The position numbers were made by a program, and so were the translations under genes. A DNA stretch of 64,000 bases, from the NCBI GenBank assembly GCA_028551475.1, contig CM052354.1, positions 14,345,258 to 14,409,257 on the forward strand. The letters are read 5' to 3'. This document shows positions 36,132 through 48,429 of this stretch, in pieces. This DNA comes from Casuarina equisetifolia. Its lineage: Eukaryota > Streptophyta > Magnoliopsida > Fagales > Casuarinaceae. The notes beneath the pieces are model-generated. The model searched no databases and was not told the origin of the DNA. It worked only from the letters and a program-made list of their open reading frames with translations. Positions within the stretch are counted from its first letter, which is position 1. The number at the start of each line of letters is the position of its first letter.

Positions 36132-37372
36132 TGGAATTTTAAATGCAAGTAAACATGTTAAATAAGTAATATAATGATAAGAAAAGTATCATCCCACAAA
36201 GATTGGTAAATACTAAACTGACTAATTATTAATAGTGAATAACTTCTAGAATTTATCTAATAAACCAAAATGATAAATGATAGATTAACTAATTAAATTT
36301 AAGAAAATTTAATATAACAAATATGTTAAAGCATCTGATTTCATTATAACTACTAGATATGAATTTTGATTATTTATGCTTGCAAAAATGAAAATACTCA
36401 TGTGGTGGTGGAACTTCCTAATTTATTTACTATTTTATGTTTAGGTATAGCAAACCTACTTAACTTATTAATTCACTATATCTCTATATGTGAATTGAAA
36501 CAAGCTAAATATATTAGGATCTATGAATATTTCTAGTTTACACCAAAAGCCATAGAAACAATATGGTATATGTTTATCTATATTAATTTATGGTTACATA
36601 CTACATAAAGCAACTGATATCATCTCTTGTCAGTCTTAAACATGCAAATCAAATCATTTAAGTGGTAGCTAATCACTTAAAAGCATTACACATGGTAATA
36701 TGCAACTTCACACAAACAAAATATCTTACAAAACATAACAATCATAAAATTCATATCATTGTAATTAAGTTACATCATAGCTCTAACAAATAAACTAAAA
36801 TATAATGAAATAATAATGAAGAACAAGAATAGGAATTAAACAAGGCATCTTGAACCAAAGAATAAGAAGTTTGTCGCCTTTTTTTGTCTTATCTTTAAGA
36901 AAACCTTGAATTCCTTGCCTCTCTTTTGAGTTTGATTAATTTCCTCCCCTTTCTTTTGCCTATTATTTTCTCTTGAATAAGCTTTAGGGTTTAGACCTAA
37001 CTCCTATCCCAGTAGAAGTGGGTTTTAGATACCCAAAACAATTGGGTTTTGAATTCCTATATTAATTAGGCTTTAAACTCCTTACATGACTGGGATTTCT
37101 AATTATTTATAAAACCCAACAATAATAGAAAATCCAATAACAATCATCCAAAGCCCAAACTTATCTTGACTTTCTTGATTTTGATTTTGACCATATTTTG
37201 CCACACAATAAGCACCAAGTTCTTCATGCTTATCCTTTTTCTTCATGCCTCCTTATGCTACATAAACAAGGTAAATTTAAATAAATAAAGAGGAATTTAA
37301 ATATTGTCTTACAAGCATTACATTATTTATTGCCTAAATTAGGTAAAATAAATTTATAAAATAGAGTTATTA
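36132..37372 (-). repeat. 5' LTR of the Athila/Tat-type element
   Basis: 1,241 bp, plus-strand start TGGAATTTTAAATGC. Its inner side carries the Athila/Tat-type primer site at about 36,105-36,124. The outer end is slightly degraded relative to its partner. Confidence 0.85.
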
Positions 37373-38025
37373 ATAATCTCTATATTTTGTTTTTTAGTGA
37401 ATGAACCTTTTAACTTGTTGATTAAGGGAAAGTGGAAGCAAGTGTCGAGATAGAGCTTGGACTGACCTACTTATACATTGCTCAAATTGTCTCTTTACAC
37501 TCACCTCTCTTTGTTTGTGCTATACTTCATTGTAAACATATATTGCACATGTCAAGGTTAACTACCCCTATTTGAACAAGAAAGAATTCAAACAAGATAA
37601 AAAGGTAATGATAGTTACATGACATGATGAAAATTTATCATTAAAGGGTGAAGAAATTCAAGAGATGGCAAATGTACATTAATGACTAGGGGGGAAGAAG
37701 ATCCCCAAATACATACTTTTAACCCTAATGAAAATTACTCCTTTGCAAATACAAATTTTGTATTGTATTTAATACAAAATGTGAAAAAATACAACAAAGT
37801 ATTTAAAAAGAAAAAGTGAAGTGCTACAAGTAGAATTGATACAAAGCAAATGCATGAAAAATGAAAGTGATTCTCTTACACATAATGTGAAAAAGGTTAT
37901 AGCTAAAGATGAAAGTTCTTGCAATAAACTAAAAAGAATTTCTATTATTGCTAAAAAGATATACTCATTAAATTAAAATATTAGAAAAGATAATAAACTT
38001 ATAGCAAGTAATTTGATAGCTAAAC
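37373..38025 (+). pseudogene. Left part of a Sirevirus-like Copia remnant (gag region)
   Basis: From about 37,560 the plus strand has the Lys/Glu/Asn/Leu-rich, coiled-coil-like texture of Sirevirus gag C-terminal parts (for example 'LTHNVKKVIAKDESSCNKL' near 37,875-37,930, then 'KDNKLIASNLIAK' just before the break). The continuation lies beyond the Gypsy insertion, from 48,430. The first 190 bp (37,373-37,560) are unassigned. Broken fossil. Confidence 0.45.
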
Positions 38026-38636
38026 TGTCACGGACTAGCAAGGTTGTCCTATCCACCTCAACATGAAGGCCACATAAGCAAAAGGGTAGCTAGTTGTTTA
38101 GAGACACCATTACCCTAGGCAACCCATGACTTTGCAAAGCCAACATCACAAACCAGGGAAAGTGACAGTTATGGAGGATGGGATGGAAACATAAGTTAAA
38201 CTTTTGTATTGGGAAGGGAAAAGAGGTGTAAGACTCCTATTGCCATTAAGAAGGGAAGGAAGAAGCACAAGATTACCATTGCCATTAAGAAGCATGGTGG
38301 TCTTTTAATTAGACTTATGCATGCAACTTGTTTTCACATTGCCATTAACAAGCATGGGAGGAAAACCATTCATATCCATGTGACCTAAACCATTCAGAGA
38401 ACACACTATGATGTGTTGTAGGAAGTAGGATAAAAATGACTAAGCTGAATGTAATGGCAAAATGTATTTTGTAATCTTTGGGTTTTCCCAGTTAATGAAA
38501 GTTTCTTCTACCTTTAGGCTCCTTTCTTAAGTAGCCATAGGGGGAAAAGGAAAGAACAAGTGCTTCAATGCATTTTGGATAGGAAATCAGCCTTTCAATA
38601 TGTTAGTTACACAATCCATTACTTAAGAATGTGACA
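38026..38636 (+). repeat. 5' LTR of the 38-kb Gypsy
   Basis: 611 bp. Pairs with 42,858-42,966 plus 48,262-48,429: 'gggtagctagttgt', 'aaaccagggaaagtgaca', 'gaacaagtgcttcaa.acattttgg'. Contains about 330 bp absent from the partner, including a locally repeated 'attgccattaagaag' motif. Confidence 0.82.
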
Positions 38637-41600
38637 AATTGGAATCAAAACCAAGGCTAGTCATGGCTGATTCCTAACTGAGTGGTCTAATGATGACTTG
38701 GAGAGTCCATTCCAAGGATGTTGAACGTGATGAAGGGCATGTGCTCTAACTTACGAAAAGAAATGGATGGCCTCAAAAAGGCATCCAAAAGGAAGGGTCC
38801 TCTCACTAACTCTAATCGGTACTTGGGGCCTTCCTTTGATGTAGAAGGAGGTAGCACTATCACAACCACTCCTAGCAAGACACCACATGTCAAGCCTTGA
38901 GTCCTTAAGTTGGACTTTCCTCAGTTTGATATCATAGAAGATTCCACAGCATGGCTAGGCCACATGAATTACTTCTTCCACTGCAACAAAACCATGGAGA
39001 CCAAAAAATTGGAAATTGTAGCATAGCATTTAAAGGCAAGGTTCAATTATGGTTTCACCTATTCCAAACCAAGAACGCTGAAGGGATTTCTTAGGACCAT
39101 TTTTGGAAGGAACTCTTTTAGTGCTACAAGCCAAGTAAGTCTGTTAACCATTATGGGGAGCTAACCAAGCTTAGACAACATACCATAGTCGAAGGCTACC
39201 AAACCTAGTATATGTGGCTCTTGCTGCATGCCAGGGTGATATTCGAAGAGCAACAAGTTGCTAGCTTTATTAATGGTTTTAAAGACCACTTATAGGTTGA
39301 TGTCACATCTTGTGGCCCAACTACATTCTCAGCAACCATGAACCTAGCCAAGCTGTATGAGATAAAAACACTAGCATACAAGGGTGGGGCCTTGAATTAG
39401 CTTAAAAGAGTCTATATTGCTCAGCTGGGATAAGGCAACCACCACTTCCTACCAAGAAACTGACACCACTTTCTAAGAGGTGTGCAAAAGGCCTTTGTTT
39501 TAACTACGATAAGAAGTTTAAGCTTAGTCACAAATGTAAACATTTGGCTTTCCTAGAAGCTCTGGAACTTGTGGAGGAATTAGAAAATGTAATTGCAATG
39601 GAGTATGCCTTGGAATGGAAAGGACATCAATCGAAGAAGAAGAGCTCTGACCAAAAATATCAATGCATGCCATCTACAAGTCTAATACACTATAGACAAT
39701 GCAGGTTACAAGCTAAATCGCCAAACTCTTTTCCAAGGTGATGGTTTTAATAGATAGTTAAAGTTCTCACAACTTCCATAATTGGTGCTTGGTAGCTTAA
39801 TTTAGCTTGAAATAGAATATGGAAGGGAGGTTTAAGGTGCTAGTTATGAATGGGGACAAGGTGCTAAGTGGTGGCTATTGGAAAAATGTCCGCATCCACC
39901 TTTAGGGGGTCCGAATGCAAATAGATTTTTTCTTGTTAGCACTTCACAATGTAGTACTAAAGGTATCATAGTTAAGAAACCTCAGTCTACTTATGTAGGA
40001 TTTGGAAACCCTTTTTATAAGCTTTGAAGTTGTTGGGTGCAAGGTGGAATTACATGGTATGAAAGGTCAAGGTAACCAACTTGTTCTAGTAGCCAAATTT
40101 TGAAAGAAGCTTTGTTATGTTTAAGACAGAATGCTACTAGATATCGAATTACTCTTTATTACTTGAGGGCATGAAATGAAAGAGCTCATGGGACAACAAG
40201 TAGAGAAGCTATGTGCACTATTACTCAAATATGAGGGAATCTTTCATCCCCTATAGAGCATGATCATGTAATTCCCTTGGTGGAGCATGCATAATTGGTA
40301 GGTGTAAGGCCATACCATTATCCTTATTACTAGAAGAAGGAGATTGAGAAGGTAGTTGTGGATCTGTTAAATGGAGGCATAATCTAATTGAGTTAGAGTC
40401 CATTTTCCTCCCTAGTCTTGTTGGTGCAAAAAGCTTATGGCTCTTGGCACCTTTGCATAAACTACCACACTTTTAACTGCCTTACCATCAAAGGTAAATT
40501 TCCATTGCCTACTGTGGAAAAGCTCTTTAATGAGCTGCAAGGGTCTTGTTACTTCTCCAAACTTAAACTTGATCTCCAATTGGGATACCATTAAATCTAG
40601 ATGAAGGAGGATGATATTTCCAAAACAGTGAAAGCACCATGCCCACTTCAAATATCTGGTCATGCCATTCAACCTCTTGACTGCTCCTTTGTCCTTCCAA
40701 TCTTGATGAACTCTGTGTTCCACCAACAACTTAGAAGGTACATTCTTGTGTTTTTTGATGATATTTTGGTTTTTAGCCAATCTTTAGTAGATCACATGCA
40801 CCATTTGGAGCAAACCTTTGGCATCCTACAACAACACCAATTCCATGCCAAGCGAATCAAGTGCTAGTTTGCTAGAAGCCATATCAAATTTGCTCCTTGT
40901 GGATGAAAAAAAAAATCTAGATGTTGTCATGGCCTAAGCCTCTAATGATGAAGATGTTGCATGACTTTCTAAGGCTTATGGGATATTACCAGAAGTTTAC
41001 CCAACACTACATAGGATCACTACTCTTTTAATTGAGATGTTGAGGAAAAGGGGTTTTAAATGAAGCTTGAAGCTGAATTAACCTTTGGAAGTCTAAAAAG
41101 AGCCATGACAAAAGCCCCAATTTTATCCTTGCCAAACTTTTACAAGGAATTCAAAGTTGAATGCGATACCTCCGACAATGGCATCGACGTTGTCTTGGCA
41201 CAAAAAAGATAGCCTTTGTCCTATTTTAGTTTTGTGTTGCACAAGAAAAACTTATTGCTGCCAACATATGAAAAAGAGCTCATAGACTCATCCTGGAAAT
41301 CCAACGATGGAGGCCATACCTATTTGGAAGGCATTTTATCATCAAAACAAACTAAAGGAGTTTAAACTTCCTCTAGGACATGCGTATTACTACTCTAGTG
41401 CAGTAGAAATGGCACATTAAATTGATGGGCTACCACTTTTGAGTGGAATACCGAGCTAGTTAAGAAAATATAGTTGTTAATGCTCTGCTATGAAAAATTG
41501 AAAGAGAAGTAGATGTACAAGATGTAATAGTATCCAGTCAACTATTTTCCATTAGTAGGCTAGTACCTAAATGGCTCAGCACGGATAAAGAAAAGGTCCA

Positions 41601-42857
41601 TAAAGATCTTAATTTACATGCATTGGCAAAGAGAATCCAAAAAGATGAAGCTCTTAGGCCCTAGTCCTTCAAGGATGGGGTGATCTTCTTTGAAGGAAAA
41701 AAATTTCCTTTAGAAGAACTTTGAACTACAACCTGTCATTCTTCAAAGCTATTTTTTACTAGAAAGGCATGAAGTGAGATGCCTTAGAAGTTATCCAAAG
41801 TTGTGACAATTGCCGAAGGAACAAAAGCCATAACACGGCCTTTGCCAAACTACTTGATCCTCTTCCCATTCTGGAGAAAATTTGGGAGGACCTCTCAATG
41901 GACTTCATTGATAGCCTTTTTCCCTCTCAAGGGTGCATAACCATACTTATTATGGTTGATTGATTAAGTATGCCCATTTCTTAATTGCAATGTCACTATC
42001 ACGAGTACCTTTTGGAGCTGTTTTGGCTTCAAGGCACTTCCTTCAATTTCTCAATGGACTACCACCTATAAATGGATGTCTGATAGAGTCTATTAACCAA
42101 ATATTGGAAGCCTACTTGTGGGGGTTCTCAAGTAATTGCCTAAAATCTTGGATGAGTTGGTTATCATGGGCTCAATGGTGGTACAACACCTTGTGGCATT
42201 CCTCCACCTATTGCACCCCATATAAGCTTGTTTATGGGAAATCACCTCCTTACCCCCTCATATACTTTCTGGTGCTTCCAAAGTTGCAACAATGGATGAC
42301 ACTCTTTCTAATTGCAAAGAAATTCACTATGATCTTCGAAGCCACTTGCACATGGCTTAAGAGCACATGAAGTGCTTCTACGATGAAAAAAGGAGTGAGG
42401 TGGCATATGAACTTAGCGAGAAGGTGTATCTTAAACTTTGGCCATTTTGGCACATGTTCCTTGCCATGGCACGACACCATAAACTCTCACCTATATTTTA
42501 TAGGCCATTTGAATTTAAAGCAAAATGGACCACATTGTATATCTCCTAAAGCTTTCTACAAGTGCCAAGATGCACCCCATATTCCACATATCACAACTCA
42601 AATAGGGCATTAGCCCTTTTGTTGTAATGCTTCCAACTCTACCCATAGAGAATGAGGTTGAAGATGGGCTTCATTCCTACCCCCAAGGCTGTCCTAGAGA
42701 CAAGATTGAAAAAGTGGCGTATGCAAATCCTAACCCATTGTCAAGGGTTGTTGCCTAGTGTTGCCTAGTGTTGCTACTTAGGAGGATGCGGAGGTGATAT
42801 ACCACTATTATCTGGAAGCCAAACTTAAGGACAAGGTTCTCCTAATAGGGAATGGTA

Positions 42858-42966
42858 TGTCAAAGACTAGCAAGGCTAACTTGTCAACCTTAAAATAAAG
42901 GCCATATAAACAATAGGGTAGCTAGTTGTCTGGTGATACCACTACCCTAAGTAACCCGTGAGTCTT
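42858..42966 (+). repeat. 3' LTR of the 38-kb Gypsy, left piece
   Basis: First 109 bp of the 3' LTR, starting TGTCAAAGACTAGC and broken off by the minus-strand Gypsy. It resumes at 48,262. Confidence 0.8.
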
Positions 42967-43332
42967 TGTTAAGAACTAAATCACAATCAATAACAAAATT
43001 AAGAAAGGTAGGAAATCATAACCAACCAGCAATGGTGTGGAACCCCGCCATGCTCAACAATGTTTCTCTTCCCAATGGCAACCAACAAACTAGAGGATGG
43101 CGTTCACGGTACACTAGAACTGAGACTCACACCAGAAGCTTCTCACTATGCCGAACTCCCTTTCCTCTTGCCCCTGCACTCTTTTCTTAATTCCCCCTTA
43201 ACTTCTTTCACTTGAGTTAATGCTATGGAGCCCTACCCACTCCATTCAACCTTTCATTGACCCATAAGCCCACACTACCAAATACCACACAGTAGGCCCA
43301 ATAAAAAAAAAATACTAAAACAACCCATAACA
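42967..43332 (-). repeat. 3' LTR of the nested minus Gypsy
   Basis: 366 bp, pairs with 47,900-48,261. Begins 'tgttaagaactaaatcacaa' and ends 'cataaca' on the plus strand. Confidence 0.88.
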
Positions 43333-46300
43333 ATTCTTTCCCCTTACAAAAGAACCTTGTCCTCAAGGTTCAAATCAAGATACCTCAATTTTAACTCCTC
43401 CACGGGTTACCATGTTGCATTTGTTAGAAGAAGGCCTTTCCAATGCACTAGCAGTTCTTCTTGACCTTTTCGAGTTCTCTTATCAAGGATAGCTTGTGGA
43501 CATGTTACTACCAATTCCTCTCCCTCAATGACTTGAGGAAGTTCAGTTAGAGGCTTTACATTCCTGCCAAGCACTTTCTTGAACTTACCAACATGGAATA
43601 CTAGGTGTACTAGGGATTTTGTTGGTAACCTTAGGCAATATGCCACCTTACCCACCCATTCTTCAATTTGAAATGGACCATAGTACCTGGGGGATAACTT
43701 ACTATACTGGGGTATCCCAAGTGAAAGTTGTCAATAGGGCTGAAATCTCAAGAAAACATATTCTCCTATAGCATACTCTACTTTTGGATGTCTCTTATCA
43801 TAGACCTTCTTCATCCTTTCCTTGATTTTTGTCATTTTCTTCCTTAATTCTCTTAGCACATGCTCCTGCTTTATCAACTCCCTTTCTACAACATCCACAA
43901 TAAAACTTCCAAGTACATAATCAAGAAGGTTAGGGGGAGGCTTACCATAAACCACCTCATACGGTGTTTTACCATGAGAACTATGCTCGCTAGTGTTATA
44001 GCACCACTTTGCCTAAGCTATCCATTTAATCCAGTGCCAAGGATGGTCTCCAATGAAACACCTAAAATACATCTCTAGGGACTTATTAACCACCTTTATT
44101 TTCCCATCAGACTGTGGGTGATAAGTAGTAGTGTAATTGAGCCTTGTACCATGAAGATTAAAAAGTTCTTGCCAAAATGCACTACTAAATATTGGATCTA
44201 TGTCTGAAACTATCCATTGAGGCATACCATACAACTTGTATATGTTTTGAAAGAATGCTTTTGCTACAGTTGCTGCAGAATATGGATGCTTGAGTGGAAT
44301 GAAATGGGCCATCTTTGAAAAATGATCTACTATAACCATGATACAATTCTTTCCTTTAGAGTTAGGCAACCTATCCATAAAATCCATGGAACTATCAGTC
44401 CAGGTCTCATGAGGTACAAGTAAAGGCTGAAGAAGTCCAGCTAGTAAAAAGTTAGGTATCTTATTCTTTTGGCAAACAACATACTCTTGTACTACTTTTA
44501 TCAATGTCTTTCTCATTTCTTTCTAGTGGAGGGATGAGTGGACTCTTTACAGAGTCTTGCGAACCCCCTCATAAGCAATAGAATGGATCTCCTCTACTAT
44601 CAATTGCACTAGCTCAAAATCTGGTAAAAGAAAAATCTAACCCTTGTAGAACACTAGGTTATCTCGGTATTTCCATCCTTTTCACACCCTTCCAGCCTCT
44701 ATCGCCTTTACCTTTTCTTCCAATACCGGGCTAGTTCTTACTTTTTCTCTAATTGGATCCAACCAAAGAGGAACAAGGTAGCTTTTATCCTTGGTCTATC
44801 ATCCTCCTTAGCCTAAACTTTTCTAGAAAGTGCATCGGCTACCTTATTATCTTTTCCATGCTTATATTCTACCACAAAATCAAAGCCCATTAGCTTGCAC
44901 AACCATTTTTATTGGGCTAGAGTGGTTATCTTTTGCTTCTAGAGGTACTTCAAACTCTTTTGATAAGTTCTAACTACAAGTTTTCTTTCAAGCAAATAAG
45001 ATCGCCACTTATTAACTGCTACTACCAATGCTAAAAGCTCCTTTTCATAAGTGAACAGCAAAGTGTTTCTTCCTTTTAGTGTCTGACTCATGCTATGGGA
45101 TGCCTTTGCTATGAAAGGACTGCTCCAATGCCAGGCTTGATGCATCACACTCTATTATAAAATTTTGAGTGACATCTGGAAATGTTAACACCAAAGTCTT
45201 TGACAAGGCCATTTTTAACTATTGAAAAGCCTTATTTGTCATTGAGTTCCATTGAAACCCATTATCCTTTTTTAACAATTCTGTCAAGGGTGCTACCAAC
45301 TGCTTATACCTAGCTTTGAATCTCCAATAGTATCACATTAACCCCAAAAACCCTCTCAAACTCTTCAAACAAGTAGGTCATGGCCACTCTATCATGTCTT
45401 AAATCTTTTCCTTATCTACTGAAAGCCCATTAGCACTAAGAACATGTCCTAAATACTAAACTTCCTACTATCCAAAGGTGCACTTGTTATGTTTTAAGTA
45501 TAACTTTTGCTCTCTAAGCTTCTCAAACACTCATCGTACATGCTCCACATGGGTGTTCCAATTCGGGCTATATACTAGAATATCATCAAAGAATACCAAC
45601 ATAAATTTCCTTAAAAAGTCCCTAAAGGTTCTATTCATCAATGCTTGAAAGGTCAAGGGAGCATTAGTTAATCTAAATGGCATCACCAAAAACTCATAAT
45701 GCCCTTAATGTGTTTGAAATGTTGTCTTGTGCACATCCTTTAGGTGCATCCTCACTTGATAGCTCAATCTCAAGTCCAATTTGGTGAAGTATAAGGCTCC
45801 TCATAGTTCATCAATTAATTCCTCCATTGTCGGAATAAGGAATCGGTCCTTGATTGTTTGTTAATTCAAGCCTCGGTAGTCCATACATAACCTCTAAGAT
45901 CCATCTTGTTTCTTGACCAATATCACCGATGAGGAATATGGGCTCATGCTAGGTCTAATTACCCAGTCTCTAGTAACTCCTTAACCATCCTCTCTAATTC
46001 ATTTTTTTGGTAATACGAGTTTCTATAAGGTCTGCATGCTATAAGATTACTCCCTGCTTGTATCATAATCCTGTGTCACATTCCTGTGATGGTAGTAGTC
46101 CAATAGGTGTCTTAAATAAGTCCCCATACTCTTGGATCAACACATCTAAGTGTTGTTTAACCCTAACATTTTCCTTATTACTTACATTTGTTTCACACCT
46201 GTCCAATGATAACAATTACGACTCTTGAACTTCCTTTGTTACTCTACTTATATGTAGAAGATTGCCCTCGAGTTTTCATTTGAGTTCCTTACACATTTGT

Positions 46301-47899
46301 TATCTCTCTATTAACTTATTCTCCCCTGCCTGTAACCCTTGCAGCATAAATTCCTTATCTCTTAATTTAAATGATATCTAGAGTGTATCAAAAGCCAATG
46401 CAACCTTGCCCAATGAATGCATCCATAATGACCCTAGCACTACCTCAAGTCTTTTCAAGTCCATCAAATAGAAATCAACACTCATTCATAGCCCTTGTAC
46501 AATCACTATGACTCCCTTACATCAGCCTTTACTTTTCATTTTATCCCCACTTGCCACCTCCACATTGACACTTTTATTGTGGTTTGGAATGATACCCCAT
46601 TTTTGTGCTAACTTATTACTCAAAAAATTATTAGTACTACCTGAGTCCACCAATAAGCAAACCATATTCCTTTTCTCACTAATCTTCCCCATGAACATTA
46701 TTGTCTGAGAGGTTGTGGATCCATACAATGCATAAAGAGTGATCTTTGGTGGTATGTCAATTAGCTCCTCCATCTCCTCATGTGCTTTTCCCTCATCATC
46801 ATTTGACCCATCCTCATATGATTCTGCTCCCACCATTATAAATAACTTCTTTTTACATTTATGTGTTGGAGAGTAATTTTTATCACATCTGAAGCATAAC
46901 CCTTTTACTCTTCTTTCTTCTATTTCTTTTGGCATTAACCTTTTTCCTTTCTCATAACTCTTTACATCCTTGCTGACTACTTTTTCCTTTCTCATAACTC
47001 TTTACATCCTTGCTGACTACTTTTTCCTTTCCCTTATATTTGACTTGTCGAGTTGATTTCTATCATTCACCTACTATTTCATCTTTTTCAAATAACTTGG
47101 CTAAACTTATGACTTGGTCCAAGGATGCGAGTTTCCTTGCCTTAACCTCACATATTAAGGATTCTTTCATCCCTAAAATAAAACACCCCTTTTGATGTCT
47201 TTCAGTCAAATCGTCATCTCCTACTAACATCTAGTAGATCAAGGAAGAAATCTTCATACTTTGTTGGCCTGTACTTAGCTACCAGTGCCTTGGTGAGCAT
47301 TAGCCAAGTCAGTAACTCTCCTTTTAGCTTCTGTTGATAAACTTCAAACCAATATTATACAGTTCCTTCAAAATGTGGTGCTACTATAGGTACTTTGTCT
47401 TCCTTAGGGGTTTGATTGTAATAAAAAAAAACTATTAGCTTGGCAAACCCATGCAGTAGGATCCTCCCCCCCCTACCAAACCGTGGGAAATCAAACTTCA
47501 CCCCACCCTTTCTAGGTTATCCTCCCGAGGAACTACTTTTAACATGGAATTCCATATGGGACAACTCTCCTTCCTTTTGTCTCTTAAGTTTTTCTTTTTC
47601 CTCTTCACAGTCACAGAAAGCATGCAAATAGGACCCAAAACCAGTTTTGGAGTCTTTCAATCCTTTACTAGTCTCTTTTCGTAAATACTCTGAGCCTTTG
47701 CTAGAGTCAAAACACTCATAATCATTGTCCTTTTCAAATTTCACAATCTTACTTGACCTAACCCTCTGTTCTTTGTCAGCTTTCATCTCTAACATTATAC
47801 CAAGCAAACAATCAAACTTTTGGTCTAGATTAGTAACTCATTTTTCCAGATCCACCAAAGAGATAACAAAAGATGGTTCGTCCATTTCCGATACCAATT

Positions 47900-48261
47900 T
47901 GTTAAGAACTAAATCACAATTAACAATAAAATTAAGAAAGGTAGAAAAATTGGAACCAACCAGCAATGTTATGGAACCTTGCCGTGCTCGACGATGCTTT
48001 CTTTTCCCAATGGCAGCCAACGAACTAGAGGATGGCATTCACAATACACCAGAACTGGGACTCACACCAAAAGCTTCTCACTATGCCAAACTCTCTTTCC
48101 TCTTGCCCCTACACTATTTTTTTAATTCCCCCAACTTTCTTCACTTGGGTTGATGCTACGAAGCCCTACCCGCTCCATTTAGCCTCTCACTTACCCATAA
48201 GCCCACACTACTAAATACCACACAGCAGGCCTAACAAAAAATACCAAAATAGCTTGCAACA
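47900..48261 (-). repeat. 5' LTR of the nested minus Gypsy
   Basis: 362 bp, pairs with 42,967-43,332, with the initiator-Met primer site abutting its low end. Confidence 0.88.
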
Positions 48262-48429
48262 AAAGCCATCATCATAAACCAGGGAAAGTGACACTGGTAG
48301 AGGAAGGGACCAGAAATGTGATTTGAACTTTTGTATCAAGAGGGAAGAACAAGTGCTTCAACACATTTTGGTCAGTAAATCAACCTCTCATCAAGCAAAT
48401 TTCGTGATCCATTACTCAGGGACATGACA
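48262..48429 (+). repeat. 3' LTR of the 38-kb Gypsy, right piece
   Basis: 168 bp that continue the LTR begun at 42,858. Shares 'aaaccagggaaagtgaca' and 'gaacaagtgcttcaa' with the 5' LTR and ends 'catgaca'. Confidence 0.8.

Larger units (their letters stand above)
32526..37372 (-). mobile_element. Non-autonomous Athila/Tat-type Gypsy with gag-like remains
   Basis: LTRs of about 1.2 kb (32,526-33,728 and 36,132-37,372) flank 2.4 kb. Inside the right LTR, about 36,105-36,124 reads on the minus strand TTTTGGTACCATTGCAAGGG. This is a degraded form of the TTTGGCGCCGTTGCC-type primer site of the Athila/Tat clade (tRNA-Asp-like), unlike the initiator-Met site of the other Gypsies here. Inside the left LTR, 33,729-33,745 reads on the minus strand as a polypurine-type tract ending in GGGTTT. 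Coding remains on the minus strand near 35,400-35,790 ('PFPQRFQQYERNKQFLEFLD', then 'LHINIPF') match the C-terminal gag region of Athila/Tat elements. No protease, RT or integrase was found. The LTRs differ by about 13% by eye. It is broken and presumably depended on a full relative. Confidence 0.8.
42967..48261 (-). mobile_element. Broken Gypsy chromovirus nested in a Gypsy LTR
   Basis: LTRs are 42,967-43,332 (3') and 47,900-48,261 (5'), TGTT...AACA, about 11% different by eye. The primer site at about 47,888-47,898 reads on the minus strand TTGGTATCGG (initiator-Met type), and a polypurine-type tract is at about 43,333-43,347. Parts on the minus strand, 5' to 3', are gag (about 47,850-46,860, with a zinc knuckle CxxC...H...C near 46,850-46,915), a protease with 'VDSGSTNNFLSNKLA' (near 46,600-46,645), RT (about 45,950-45,400), RNase H (about 45,330-44,880), and an integrase with 'SMDFMDRLPNSKGKN' and 'TYHPQSDGKIKVVNKSLEMY' (44,013-44,516). 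The chromodomain 'ILDKRTRKGQEELLVHWKG' is at about 43,420-43,510. It is the best-preserved interior of the older Gypsies here, but still broken in roughly ten or more places. Confidence 0.88.
38026..48429 (+). mobile_element. Broken Gypsy chromovirus inserted in a Copia remnant
   Basis: The 5' LTR is 38,026-38,636 (TGTCACGGAC...GTGACA), with an initiator-Met-type primer site at about 38,640-38,652. The 3' LTR starts at 42,858 after a polypurine-type tract and ends at 48,429, split by another Gypsy at 42,967-48,261. Flanking 5-mers taaac (38,021-38,025) and taaag (48,430-48,434) form a target-site duplication with one difference. Parts on the plus strand are gag (about 38,700-39,540, ending in a zinc-knuckle-like piece near 39,480-39,540), protease region (about 39,730-40,000), RT (about 40,300-40,950), RNase H (about 41,150-41,470), integrase (about 41,750-42,420) and a chromodomain-like end (about 42,690-42,800). 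The 5' LTR is about 330 bp longer than the summed 3' LTR parts. Aligned LTR parts differ by about 20%. Many breaks; old. Confidence 0.82.
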
